Below, piece after piece: positions 33,852 through 44,910 of a DNA stretch of 64,000 bases. Origin of the DNA: Thermococcus sp. LS1 (GTDB taxonomy: Archaea; Methanobacteriota_B; Thermococci; Thermococcales; Thermococcaceae); the NCBI RefSeq assembly GCF_012027395.1, contig NZ_SNUJ01000001.1:620001-684000 (forward strand), given 5' to 3'. The notes beneath the pieces are model-generated. The model did not search any database, was not told the DNA's origin, and saw nothing but the letters and a program-made list of their open reading frames with translations. Each line of letters starts with the position of its first letter. The stretch's first letter is position 1. The position numbers and the translations under genes are program-made.

Positions 33852-34715
33852 TTAACCTCCACCCAGGATATAGTAAGGAATCCCTGGAACTTCCCACAAT
33901 TTTCCGTTGTTGCAATCTTTGATTTTAAATTTTAGCGAGATGATAGCATTTTCTGCTGGAGTCCCGATGCGAAGAGGAACGATTAGGGCTATAGCTTCAC
34001 CCGGTTTGATTTCTAGTCCACTTTGGGGGATAACTTTTGCTTTTTTGATATTTGGAACGTCAAGATCTTGCGGTGGAGCATTCTCTGGTATCTCCTGATA
34101 ATAGAAACCAAGTATCTCTATCAAAGGGCTATTGGCATTGACATTTGTGATCCTGATGCTCCCGTTTCCGATGTTTTTGAATACGGTATAGTAATAAAAC
34201 GTGTCGTTTGGTGTTATATTATCACTCAAGTAGCTTCCGGCATAGGGATAATAAATTGATTTTATGCCTTCGAAGGTGTCGTTGGTAACTTCAAGCTTCA
34301 CTCTTCCAAGCTTTGAGGAGACCGACCATGAATTCGAGGTTATCCTTATAGTCACATCTGAGAGGTCATAACTTCCTGGAGATGTGGGAACTAGCATGAT
34401 GGTAATGTCTCTGCACCTCCAACTTTTCAGCCTGTTGGGACAGGAGATGTCCCTAATCTCCGTTTTTCTTTGGAGCCCTATGGGGATGTTCTTAACGTCA
34501 ATAGAAAATCCCTGAGTGGGCTCTTTCTCCATTAGAATGCCATGGAATTCTAGTGTTGCGTTGGTTCTAATGAATGCATATCCTACATAGTCATAACTGA
34601 GACGGGTCATGGGTTTTTCTGTGGGATTTTCATTGTTTAAACTGTCCTGAATCATCCATCCCGTGATGAAAAAAATAGAAACTATAGCTATAGCCAACAT
34701 GGCCTTCTTTCTCAT
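33852..34715 (-). CDS. Exported or membrane-anchored hypothetical protein in low-GC island
   Basis: 287-residue protein with an N-terminal membrane anchor ([18 protein letters not shown]) and a beta-rich outside part with several N-glycosylation-type sequons and a late [27 protein letters not shown] strand pair, resembling archaeal extracellular Ig-like domains. The cysteines in [12 protein letters not shown] could form a disulfide. Codon use is visibly more AT-rich than its neighbours. It follows the next gene by 22 bases, so both form a two-gene operon. Function unknown. Confidence 0.7.
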   Translation of the reverse strand: MRKKAMLAIAIVSIFFITGWMIQDSLNNENPTEKPMTRLSYDYVGYAFIRTNATLEFHGILMEKEPTQGFSIDVKNIPIGLQRKTEIRDISCPNRLKSWRCRDITIMLVPTSPGSYDLSDVTIRITSNSWSVSSKLGRVKLEVTNDTFEGIKSIYYPYAGSYLSDNITPNDTFYYYTVFKNIGNGSIRITNVNANSPLIEILGFYYQEIPENAPPQDLDVPNIKKAKVIPQSGLEIKPGEAIALIVPLRIGTPAENAIISLKFKIKDCNNGKLWEVPGIPYYILGGG

Positions 34716-34737
34716 TTCCACTTCACCTACCCACTCA

Positions 34738-35292
34738 TTAACCCCCCAAGTCAATTGCTCTGAACTCTATGTGGTCCCATTTGGATGCATAAACTGTTTT
34801 GTGTTCACCAGTGTTGTGCTCTCGTCCCCACCTATCGACGTAGTATTTCGTTTGAATTACTCTTTTTGTTTTATATACGTCTCTATACTGGATTGCTAAG
34901 TGTTGGTTGGGATATTTGTAGTGGTATGTGGCACTTCTTTCAACACTACCTGACTTTGTTACGTCAAATCCCACCGCTACACTTAGTTTATACCGGGATA
35001 CTTCAAGTTCGCCGGAGATAGTATTGTGCCAAGTGTATGAACGTCCTTCTGTGAATGCGCATGTCAATGAATCTGGGGGAGAGCCATATCCACTTACGCA
35101 AGTTCTCCAAGCTCCATATGTGGTGTAAAAACTGCTTGTGTACGTAATCTTCCAGATGTACTCTTCTGGAACCCAAATAACGTCTTTGGGTGTCTCCCCT
35201 GGGAAATTTTGAGTCGCTGCTGCCGCGCTCCCTGCCGTCACTCCGACCATCAGCAGTCCCAGCAGGACTGCGAACAACGACTTCCACTTCAC
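34738..35292 (-). CDS. Secreted hypothetical protein in low-GC island
   Basis: 184-residue protein with a clear signal peptide (KWKSLFAVLLGLLMVG ... SAAAA) and a mature part rich in Tyr, Thr and Ser. A segment reading IQYRDVYKTKRVIQTKYYVDRWG recalls secreted proteins of Firmicutes with repeated YKTKKVTQTKY patterns (recollection, not a search). GTG 35292 is chosen because GAGGTG lies six bases upstream; the GTG at 35301 is inside that ribosome site. AT-rich and possibly transferred from bacteria. First gene of the pair. Confidence 0.7.
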   Translation of the reverse strand: MKWKSLFAVLLGLLMVGVTAGSAAAATQNFPGETPKDVIWVPEEYIWKITYTSSFYTTYGAWRTCVSGYGSPPDSLTCAFTEGRSYTWHNTISGELEVSRYKLSVAVGFDVTKSGSVERSATYHYKYPNQHLAIQYRDVYKTKRVIQTKYYVDRWGREHNTGEHKTVYASKWDHIEFRAIDLGG

Positions 35293-35340
35293 AAGGTTCA
35301 CCTCACAACGATTTTTGCATCATATTTTAACCAACTTATC

Positions 35341-35372
35341 CTTATAAATTTTTCCTTTTACTTTAAGTAAAA
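35341..35372 (-). promoter_or_regulatory. Promoter and palindrome of the secreted-protein pair
   Basis: Minus-strand TATA TTTATAAG (about 35341-35348) with a perfect palindrome just upstream (arms TTTTACTT/AAGTAAAA, one-base spacer, 35356-35372). The position overlaps the BRE side of the promoter, where an activator or repressor could bind. No such palindrome occurs at neighbouring housekeeping genes. Confidence 0.5.
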
Positions 35373-35455
35373 ATTTTTCCTTTTTTTTCGAGTGTGAATT
35401 TATTCTAATCTCTGTTTTTCTCTTAGAACCCGTCAAAAGAAGCTTGAGTAAAAGA

Positions 35456-35473
35456 GTTGCATGAATATGCAAC
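35456..35473 (-). terminator. Hairpin downstream of the phosphoribosyltransferase gene
   Basis: Perfect seven-base stem GTTGCAT/ATGCAAC with a four-base loop, about 30 bases beyond the stop at 35505; on the minus strand it is followed by two short T tracts (CTCTTTTAC and CTTCTTTTG). Possible transcript 3' end. Confidence 0.4.
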
Positions 35474-35504
35474 GGAGAGGAGAAGTGAACTAAAAGTCAA
35501 AACC

Positions 35505-35969
35505 TCACTCCCTCACAACAACAGGGAACTCTTCCCAGGGGAAGACTATCCACTTGTCGGTCCTGAAGACGTAGAAGTCAGGAACGACCTTGGTCCAGGG
35601 CTTCATGCTGAGGCAGGCGACCTTTACCTCCTTGGCGCCGGCCTTCTTGACCTCCTCTATGACAACCTCGAGGGTCTTGCCCGTGTCGCTGACGTCGTCG
35701 ACGATGACGACCCTCTTTCCATCCAGCGAGCCATGCAGCGGTATTGTCACCACGGGTTTCTCCATGTGCTCCTCTATATCCTTGTAGAACTTGACGGCTA
35801 TGACCTTGACGTCAACGTCGCCGAGGATGTGGCTGAGCCTTACAGCGGGAATAAGGCCGCCCCTGGCGACTCCGACTATGACGTCGGGCATGAACTTCTT
35901 CCTCAGCTCTTCGGCGAGCGCGAAGACCGCCCTGTCAATCTGCCACCAGGTGAAATAAACCTTGTCCAT
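35505..35969 (-). CDS. Purine phosphoribosyltransferase-family protein
   Basis: 154-residue type I phosphoribosyltransferase with the PRPP-binding motif VVIVDDVSDTGKTL (about residues 85-98) and a flexible-loop region upstream. In Thermococcales such proteins are annotated as hypoxanthine/xanthine/guanine phosphoribosyltransferases used in purine salvage; base specificity cannot be read here. Ribosome site GGAGGTGTTAAT before ATG 35969. Confidence 0.85.
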   Translation of the reverse strand: MDKVYFTWWQIDRAVFALAEELRKKFMPDVIVGVARGGLIPAVRLSHILGDVDVKVIAVKFYKDIEEHMEKPVVTIPLHGSLDGKRVVIVDDVSDTGKTLEVVIEEVKKAGAKEVKVACLSMKPWTKVVPDFYVFRTDKWIVFPWEEFPVVVRE

Positions 35970-36106
35970 ATTAACACCTCCGAATAGCGCAGGTTGGAAC
36001 GGCCCTTAATTTAAGGCTTTCGTCTGATGGGGAGAAGTTAAATCTGTGAGCTTAAAAAGCCTCCGTTAACAGGGAGATGTCAAAGCATAAGGAAAAGGGG
36101 GAGAAG

Positions 36107-38902
<2,796 letters not shown>

Positions 38903-38926
38903 TTATGGCTGTCACCCCTACATATA

Positions 38927-38991
38927 CCTTACCCCGGTGGCCTTTGCCGAGGTGACAAATTTATGCCCCTAAATTTGCCTGCGGGGTAAGG
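38927..38991. repeat. 65-base cloverleaf-like inverted repeat
   Basis: Perfect ten-base outer stem (CCTTACCCCG at 38927-38936 with CGGGGTAAGG at 38982-38991) enclosing a perfect eight-base stem (CAAATTTA/TAAATTTG, 38956-38977) and a small GGC/GCC hairpin (38939-38948). It lies between the nrdJ promoter side and the end of the ferritin-like gene. It could terminate the upstream minus-strand operon, be a protein-binding site, or be a miniature mobile element end. Confidence 0.55.
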
Positions 38992-39029
38992 AGGTAGAAA
39001 AGGGAGATGTCGGACAAATTATCCAAACG

Positions 39030-39464
39030 TCAAAGCCCTTCGTAGACCAGCCTGAGCCTGTAGGCGTGTTTGAGCTCCTCACTGGCCATCATTCTGAAAA
39101 TCTGGCTGAGAGAGCCCTCCAAGATTTCAGAGAGCTTCGTGTAGAGCTCGTAGGCGTGCTTCTCCCTTATCAGCGCCTCGAGTATCAGCTCCTCGAGGCT
39201 CTCGGGCTCGGCCCTTTCGTCGCTCAGCATCGGCTCCAGCGAAAGTGAGTCTAGGTAGTCTATAACGGCCGTGTCCTTTAGGGTTCCCTCGGAGAGCATC
39301 CCCTCGAGGGTCTTCCTGTGTCTGAGCTCCTCCTCGGCTATGAGACGGAACGTCTCGACGAACTCGGGCCTTTCGTAGGTGGCGAACGTTTCGCCGAGCT
39401 TGTACAGGTTGTAGAGCTCGTTCTCCTGCCAGATGAGTCTTTCGAGCAGCTCACGAAGGTTCAT
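39030..39464 (-). CDS. Ferritin-like/rubrerythrin-type protein
   Basis: 144-residue four-helix-bundle protein. Helices carry spaced Glu and Glu-x-x-His ligands (IWQENELYNLY, AEEELRHRK, REKHAYELY, ASEELKHAYRL) that fit a diiron centre of the ferritin-like superfamily. No rubredoxin domain is present. Possible roles are peroxide reduction or iron handling. Its ATG overlaps the stop of the upstream phosphatase gene, so the two are co-translated. Confidence 0.82.
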   Translation of the reverse strand: MNLRELLERLIWQENELYNLYKLGETFATYERPEFVETFRLIAEEELRHRKTLEGMLSEGTLKDTAVIDYLDSLSLEPMLSDERAEPESLEELILEALIREKHAYELYTKLSEILEGSLSQIFRMMASEELKHAYRLRLVYEGL

Positions 39465-40267
39465 TCTGAAGCCTCCAGCCTGACCTTTAGGTATTCGAGC
39501 AGCTCCTTAATGCTCGGGAGGATCAGGTCGGGTTTTACCTCGCTCTTCTCAACGTCTTTCAGCGTGCTGACGCCCGTCAGGACCATTATCGCCTTCATGC
39601 CAAATCTCCTGGCGAAGGCTATGTCCGTGTCGAGCCTGTCGCCCACCATCCATATCTCGTCGACGTCACCGAGCTTCTCCCTGACGACCTCGTAGGCGGG
39701 TTCGTTGGGCTTGCCTATTATGAGGGGATCAACATCCGTCGATGCCTTCAGCGCCGCTATAATCGACCCCGCTCCTGGATAGAGACCTTCCTCGGCGGGA
39801 TACGTTGTGTCCGGGTTGGTTCCTATGAACTTCGCTCCCTTTCTTATTGCCAGCGTTCCGTACTTGAGCTTCTCGTAGGTTAACTCAGGGTCGAGGCCGA
39901 CCACGACGTATTTGATATCCCTCCACCTCTCCCTTGCTTCCTCGAGGCCCATCACGGGCCAGCCCATCCTCACTACTTCCTCTTGGAGTCCTTTCCCGCC
40001 AATGACAAAGATGGGGCCTTCCTTAAAGTGGGTCTGGAGGTACCTGGCGGTGGCGTAGCCGGAGGTGACGATACGCTCTTCTTCGACGTCTATTCCCATC
40101 CCGAGGAGCTTCTCGCGGTACATCCGGGCGTTCTTGGTGGAGTTGTTGGTAAGGAAGGCGAAGGGGATGTCCCTTTCTTTCAGGAAGTTTACTACCTCCC
40201 GCGTGCCATCTATGGGCTTATTGCCCCGGTATATCACGCCGTCCATGTCGAAGATTATCCCGATCAT
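39461..40267 (-). CDS. HAD-family sugar/nucleotide phosphatase, NagD-like
   Basis: 268-residue haloacid-dehalogenase hydrolase with motif I DMDGVIYRG (nucleophile Asp at residue 7), motif II LTNNSTKN and motif III/IV GDRLDTDIAFA near residue 205; the type II cap is that of NagD/PGPase proteins. Substrate unknown. ATG 40267 (MIGIIFDMDG) is used because AGGTGCTCACG precedes it; the upstream in-frame codons lack a site. Operon with the ferritin-like gene. Confidence 0.87.
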   Translation of the reverse strand: MIGIIFDMDGVIYRGNKPIDGTREVVNFLKERDIPFAFLTNNSTKNARMYREKLLGMGIDVEEERIVTSGYATARYLQTHFKEGPIFVIGGKGLQEEVVRMGWPVMGLEEARERWRDIKYVVVGLDPELTYEKLKYGTLAIRKGAKFIGTNPDTTYPAEEGLYPGAGSIIAALKASTDVDPLIIGKPNEPAYEVVREKLGDVDEIWMVGDRLDTDIAFARRFGMKAIMVLTGVSTLKDVEKSEVKPDLILPSIKELLEYLKVRLEASE

Positions 40268-40307
40268 CGTGAGCACCTGAAGAAGAAAAGGTGGGGAGTT
40301 TAAAAGC

Positions 40308-40904
40308 TCACTGCTCGGCGTTTATCTTCATGTCCACATCCACCCTGTCGGTCTGGCACTCGTTGCCTGCCTCTGGGGAGAACCTTACCCTCATGACGAC
40401 CTTCAGCACCTCACCCTCGCCAAGGGAGCCTTTGAAGAGCTCTATCTCCTTCCCGTCAAGTTCCTTTAGGGTTTTGCCCACTACCTCTGCCAGGTCGGTG
40501 GTTATATCCCCATGCTGTACCGAGAGGCCGGTTATCACGAGATAGCCGCTCAGCTCGCCCCTATCCGTGGTGTTGTCGACCTCCTTCTCGGCGGGAGGGA
40601 GGGCACCGTCCTCCAAGTCATTAATGTAAAGGGTCATCGTAATCCTTGAAACCTCGAGGTCCCCGCGGTTCTTCACGTAGAATGTTACTGCCCTCTCGTC
40701 GCCCGGCTTTAAATCCGAGAAGTCGAAGAGCTTGAGGTCGTTGTAGAATCTTTCCCCGTCCTTGCTTATGCCTATGTCAAACTCTCCCGAGGAGATCTCG
40801 TTGTTCTCCGAGAGAGCAACGTCTGTGAAGATGGAGCGGGAGAATCCCGCGAGCGCAACCAGCAGCAGAAGGGCCCCGGCTAATACTATCTTCTGGTGTC
40901 CCAT
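40308..40904 (-). CDS. TasA/CalY-like secreted protein
   Basis: 198-residue exported protein: signal/anchor GHQKIVLAGALLLLVALAG, then SSGEFDIGI and LKPGDERAVTFYVKNRGDLEVSRITMTL, the pattern of TasA/camelysin-type fibre proteins. Archaeal TasA relatives form bundling pili. ATG 40904 behind GGTGGAA; a minus-strand TATA CTTTATAAG (40948-40957) lies about 45 bases upstream. It is adjacent to DUF1616 and MoxR-type membrane genes, suggesting a cell-surface system. Confidence 0.75.
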   Translation of the reverse strand: MGHQKIVLAGALLLLVALAGFSRSIFTDVALSENNEISSGEFDIGISKDGERFYNDLKLFDFSDLKPGDERAVTFYVKNRGDLEVSRITMTLYINDLEDGALPPAEKEVDNTTDRGELSGYLVITGLSVQHGDITTDLAEVVGKTLKELDGKEIELFKGSLGEGEVLKVVMRVRFSPEAGNECQTDRVDVDMKINAEQ

Positions 40905-40987
40905 TTCCACCACCGATAATAGTATTCGGTGACGATTACGTATGGCCAACTTATAAAGTTTTCTCTCAAAATAGTAAGAAATGAGAC

Positions 40988-41977
40988 TCAGGAGGTCACC
41001 TTCACGTTGAGCTTGAGGCTCTGCACCGTGCCGTTTATCGCCTCAAGGATGAGGTTCCTGGCATCGGTTTCGGCGTAGTTCCCGTCCGGCGGTGCCGGCG
41101 GAAGCTCTGGTGGCTCGTCCTTGAAGAGGAGGAACCAGACCTGCCACTGGCCGGGTTTATCGATGCTGAAGGTGTAGTTGGTCTCGAACTGGGGAGTCCA
41201 GTTGCCCTCGATGTTGACGGGAACGTCCGGCAGGGTGACGTTGAACCAGCCCTGCATAGGGTACATCTCGTATATTATCGTCGTGTTGGTCGTGTTGTCC
41301 CACGTCAGGTTAACGAGCCATATCTGGACGTAGTAGGTTACGTTCCTGTGCTCGTGGTTGACTATGCCGATTATCACCCTTCCCTCCTGGCCGACTCTCA
41401 GCTCGGTTGGATAATCGGCGGCCTTGCCCTCCGGCCCAAGGATGTAGAACTCCGTGAAGGCCTCGCCGGGCTTTGGGTGGGTTATGACGTAGCCCAGGGT
41501 GCCTATGGAGGTTATGATGGCGATTATCAGGATCACCGTGAGGGCCTTGTCGAGCTTGCTCGACTCATCCCACTCGAGCTCATCCTTTATCCTCTCGAGC
41601 GTTATCCATGGAATCCACGGCTCGAAGGCCTTTGCCCTGCGGTAGATGGCGATGATTGAAAAGGCAATGTTGAAAATCGTCAGGCTGACGAGTATCGGGA
41701 TGAGCCTTATGCCCCAAGGGGTGTAGTTGAGGCCGAGGCCGATGAGCGGGACGATGGCTATGCTGAGGCCGAAGCTGAGGGCGAGCCTCTCGAGGTTGTC
41801 GAGCTCCTTCCTGTTGGGGAAGAGGGCGGTTATGAAGACATATCCCGGGAAGAAGAGGACGAAGGCTAATCCGAGGGCTTTTCTGAGCAGGCTGTCCGGG
41901 AAGAAGGCTATCAGGAGGTCGAGGATCAACGACAGGGCGATGATTGTGAGCAGATCCCAGTAGTCTTTGAGCTTCAT
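40988..41977 (-). CDS. DUF1616 membrane protein
   Basis: 329-residue protein with four N-terminal membrane helices plus one near residue 155, followed by an extracellular beta domain (about 175-329) with several NxT/S sequons. This is the archaeal DUF1616 architecture; function unknown, often next to surface-protein genes. GGGAGGGGAGTG is the ribosome site. It shares orientation with the TasA-like gene 83 bases downstream. Confidence 0.82.
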   Translation of the reverse strand: MKLKDYWDLLTIIALSLILDLLIAFFPDSLLRKALGLAFVLFFPGYVFITALFPNRKELDNLERLALSFGLSIAIVPLIGLGLNYTPWGIRLIPILVSLTIFNIAFSIIAIYRRAKAFEPWIPWITLERIKDELEWDESSKLDKALTVILIIAIITSIGTLGYVITHPKPGEAFTEFYILGPEGKAADYPTELRVGQEGRVIIGIVNHEHRNVTYYVQIWLVNLTWDNTTNTTIIYEMYPMQGWFNVTLPDVPVNIEGNWTPQFETNYTFSIDKPGQWQVWFLLFKDEPPELPPAPPDGNYAETDARNLILEAINGTVQSLKLNVKVTS

Positions 41978-42157
41978 TCACTCCCCTCCCTTTGGACGGG
42001 GTTGTCCGGCTTAAAACCCTTTCTTCCAAACCAAAGGGTAAGGTGAGCGCTTGGATGCAACCATTCTGGATTGGGCCCGGCTGGGATAGAGGAGGGCAGA
42101 CTTCGGTAAACCGAAAAGAGGATTGTAGTGAAAGCCAGCGAACAAAGGAAAAACCCA
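41978..42157. other. Intergenic gap, hairpins only
   Basis: 180 bases between two minus-strand membrane genes. ACCCTTT/AAAGGGT (42016-42039) and TTCGG/CCGAA (about 42104-42117) could form hairpins in the 3' part of the upstream transcript. A 65-codon minus-strand frame overlapping the DUF1616 start is not convincing (no ribosome site, low-complexity composition). No RNA gene recognised. Confidence 0.4.
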
Positions 42158-42712
42158 TCACTTCTTTCCAAAGAGCCTCACCTCGAGGAACTCGACGTCT
42201 TTCCGCTCGGCGAGGAGTATGAAGAGCAGGCCGAGGCCTATGAGGACGAAGGCCTGACCCACTGGGTCACTGAGGCTGTCCTTTGTCAGGTACATCACTA
42301 CGGCAGAAACGCCCAGCCAGCCGGCGAGGTAGGCAACAACTTTCCCGAAGTGCCTGTAAGTCGAGTAGGTGACGACGGCCAGGAGGGCTATGAGGAACGT
42401 GTAGTCCGTGAGGGCTGAAGCTATGAGGACTGCTGAGAGGATGAGCTCCTCTTTTCCGATTTTAACCCCTCTAAGGACGTCGTCGAGTGCAAGAACCGTG
42501 GAAAGGGCCACGAACCCGGCAAGTCTTAGTCCTTCCCACGTGTAAATCGAGATGCCCGGGAGCGAGACTGTCATGAGGAGGACGTAGAGATAGAAAGCGG
42601 CCAGTGAGAGGTCCCTGTCCCTGAACCGCAGTACGTAGGCCGGTATAACCAGGAGGAAGACGTAGTTGCGGAGTGCTATTCCGGTCAGGATAGTCGCTAT
42701 CAGCCCTATCAC
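42158..42712 (-). CDS. Hypothetical multi-pass membrane protein
   Basis: 184-residue protein with five to six predicted helices and almost no soluble part. It is the last gene of the MoxR/DUF58 block; its start overlaps the DUF58 stop by four bases. Probably a membrane partner of that system. No family recognised. Confidence 0.75.
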   Translation of the reverse strand: MIGLIATILTGIALRNYVFLLVIPAYVLRFRDRDLSLAAFYLYVLLMTVSLPGISIYTWEGLRLAGFVALSTVLALDDVLRGVKIGKEELILSAVLIASALTDYTFLIALLAVVTYSTYRHFGKVVAYLAGWLGVSAVVMYLTKDSLSDPVGQAFVLIGLGLLFILLAERKDVEFLEVRLFGKK

Positions 42713-43992
42713 AGCCTACCCACCACCCTCGGAAGCACATCTTTGGGGCCCACTTCAACGACCCTTATCCCGTTCATGACCTTCCTCATGATGGCCTTCC
42801 TCTCGCGGTAGCCGCGGTAGAGGACCTCTATCTCCCCCTCGGTGAGTTCGTCCTTGTTGACGAAGAGGATTGGGTTTGGATATATGAGAACCGCCTTTGA
42901 GCCCTTCCTCTCAAGCACCCTTGCCGCCTTTAGTATCTCTCCCGGGTGGATGCCCAGGTCATCGACCATTATCACATATGCCCCGTTCTCGACCTTCATG
43001 GCAGCCTTGAGCGGACCGGAGGCGGTGGAGCCGCGCTTCATCTTCAAGATCAACCTGCCCATCTTTGAGGGAGACGATATTCCTGCGGGTTTGAGCGGAG
43101 GCAAGCCCCTCTCGCCCCTGAGCCCGAGCTCGGAGATTGCGGTTAACGGATCCCTCGCGTACTCAATCACCTTGACGATGTCGTTCTCGTCGTAGGCTAT
43201 CAGCTTCACGCTGTGGCCGAACCTTCTGAAGTATGTGAAGAGCTGGGTGATTATCAGAACGAGGTAGTCTATTTTACCGGCCTTGAGCTCCCTCCGGAAC
43301 TTACTGTCCACGTTGACGAGCAGGTACACATCGGCCAGGGTTTCCCTCTTGAAGACCCTGACTATGAGGGTGTTGAGCCTCGATGTGGCCTTCCAGTCGA
43401 TCTTGGTTATGTCGTCCCCCGGGAGGAACTCCCTCAGCTCCTCGAAGTCGAGGGTTTCCGCCCCGATTCCAAGCGCGCTCTCCGCTTCGGCCAGGGCTTC
43501 GACCTGGCGCCTTTCCTTAAGAGCCTCCATTATGCTCTTCGGCGACGGAAAGACCGTCATTTCTCCGTGCTCAACTACCTGAAAGTCCCTCTTGAACAGC
43601 CCAAGCTCGTCCTCAAAGGTTGCCTCGGCCTTGAGCGTTATCCTGCCCTTTGACTGGGGCACCACCGTCTGCTCGAGGTACTTTCTCTCACCGGGATTCA
43701 GGAATACCTTAAGCTCCTTCACAAAGACACGCCTTGAAGTTTCCCGTATCCTCAGGAGGCCCTTAACCCGCGAGAGGTTCTCGACTTTGATTCTGGCTTT
43801 TGCAGGTTCCCGCTCCATTCCCCTGTTGGGGACGGTTCTCTCGACCCTGACGTTGGGTTCGAAGCTCAGCTTGGCGAGGGAGTAGTGGGCCATGATCCCG
43901 ACCGCTATCAGCGCCGCCGCTGGGCTGCCCGTCAGGTAAGCGGCCGCTGAAACCACCGCCGCGAGGGAGAGCAGGACTTCCGCCCTTTTCAT
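42709..43992 (-). CDS. DUF58 domain protein
   Basis: 427-residue protein: two N-terminal helices, a beta-rich part (about 45-180), then the DUF58 core with ELREFLPGDDITKIDWKATSRL (about residues 200-221) and a von Willebrand A-like region (VYLLVNVDSKF). DUF58 proteins occur with MoxR ATPases in putative metal-chelatase or chaperone-type complexes. Overlaps moxR upstream and the membrane gene downstream by four bases each, so translation is coupled. Confidence 0.87.
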   Translation of the reverse strand: MKRAEVLLSLAAVVSAAAYLTGSPAAALIAVGIMAHYSLAKLSFEPNVRVERTVPNRGMEREPAKARIKVENLSRVKGLLRIRETSRRVFVKELKVFLNPGERKYLEQTVVPQSKGRITLKAEATFEDELGLFKRDFQVVEHGEMTVFPSPKSIMEALKERRQVEALAEAESALGIGAETLDFEELREFLPGDDITKIDWKATSRLNTLIVRVFKRETLADVYLLVNVDSKFRRELKAGKIDYLVLIITQLFTYFRRFGHSVKLIAYDENDIVKVIEYARDPLTAISELGLRGERGLPPLKPAGISSPSKMGRLILKMKRGSTASGPLKAAMKVENGAYVIMVDDLGIHPGEILKAARVLERKGSKAVLIYPNPILFVNKDELTEGEIEVLYRGYRERKAIMRKVMNGIRVVEVGPKDVLPRVVGRL

Positions 43993-44909
43993 TCCGTTGG
44001 CACCTCTACCCTTTCGAGGACTTCCCTCACTACCGCCTTCCCGTCGATGCCGTCCACCTCGTACTCCGGTTTGACGACGACCCTGTGGGCCAGGACGGGA
44101 ACGGAGAGCTCCTTGACGTCGTCCGGGATGACGTAGCTTCTCCCTTCAAGGTAGGCTTTGACCTTGGCGGCGTAGAGGAGATGTTCTCCAGCTCTCGGCG
44201 ACGCTCCGATGATGACCCTCTCGTCGAGCCTGGTTTCTCTGACGATAGAGTAGATGTAGTCGATTATCGCATCACTCACGTGAACCTTCATGGCTTCCCG
44301 CCTAGCCTTGGCCAGCTCGCTCCCGAGGACGACCTGGCTTGCCTCCGAGAACTCGCCGCGGCTCTTCCTCCTGAGCATGACCTTCTCGCTCTCCTCCGGG
44401 AGGTAAGTGAGGTCGATCTTCATCATGAACCTGTCCACCTGCGCCGTGGGAAGTTCATAGACTCCCTCCATCTCCACAGGGTTCCTGGTTGCGAGGACGA
44501 TGAATGGATCCGGGAGCTTGAGAGGGAGGCCCTCTATGGTGACCTGCCGCTCCTCCATCGCCTCGAGCAGAGCGCTCTGAGTCTTGGGCGACGCGCGGTT
44601 TATCTCGTCGACCAAAACAACGTTGGCGAATATCGGGCCCTTCCTTATCTTGAACTCCCCGGTGCGCATGTCGTAGAAGGTGTGGCCGATTATGTCTGCC
44701 GGCAGTATGTCCGGCGTCATCTGTATCCTCGAGAACTTCAGTCCAAGGGTCTGCGCGAAGTTCTTGCTCAGGGTCGTTTTCGCTATTCCGGGGACTCCCT
44801 CCAGGAGTATGTGGCCGTTGGCTATCAGCGCTATTGTCATCAGCTCGACCACGTCGTCCATTCCGACTATGGCCTTTCCAACCTCGGCCTTAATCTTCCT
44901 GAGTATCAT
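43989..44909 (-). CDS. MoxR-family AAA+ ATPase
   Basis: 306-residue AAA+ ATPase: Walker A GVPGIAKTT (about 40-48), Walker B VVLVDEINRA, sensor 1 LATRNPVE and a lid with ASPRAGEHLL. MoxR proteins act as chaperones that remodel or load partners encoded beside them, here DUF58 and DUF4350 proteins. ATG 44909 follows GGTGGTTGAT and lies directly after the upstream stop; the GTG nine bases earlier is less likely. Confidence 0.9.
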   Translation of the reverse strand: MILRKIKAEVGKAIVGMDDVVELMTIALIANGHILLEGVPGIAKTTLSKNFAQTLGLKFSRIQMTPDILPADIIGHTFYDMRTGEFKIRKGPIFANVVLVDEINRASPKTQSALLEAMEERQVTIEGLPLKLPDPFIVLATRNPVEMEGVYELPTAQVDRFMMKIDLTYLPEESEKVMLRRKSRGEFSEASQVVLGSELAKARREAMKVHVSDAIIDYIYSIVRETRLDERVIIGASPRAGEHLLYAAKVKAYLEGRSYVIPDDVKELSVPVLAHRVVVKPEYEVDGIDGKAVVREVLERVEVPTE

Positions 44910-44910
44910 A

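Noticed and set aside
42030-42150. Possible RNA gene in the 42 kb gap
   Set aside because: Hairpins are short, there is no promoter at a fitting distance and no closing stem.
41974-42171. 65-codon minus-strand frame overlapping the DUF1616 start
   Set aside because: No ribosome site and unlikely composition; the DUF1616 gene has its own strong site here.
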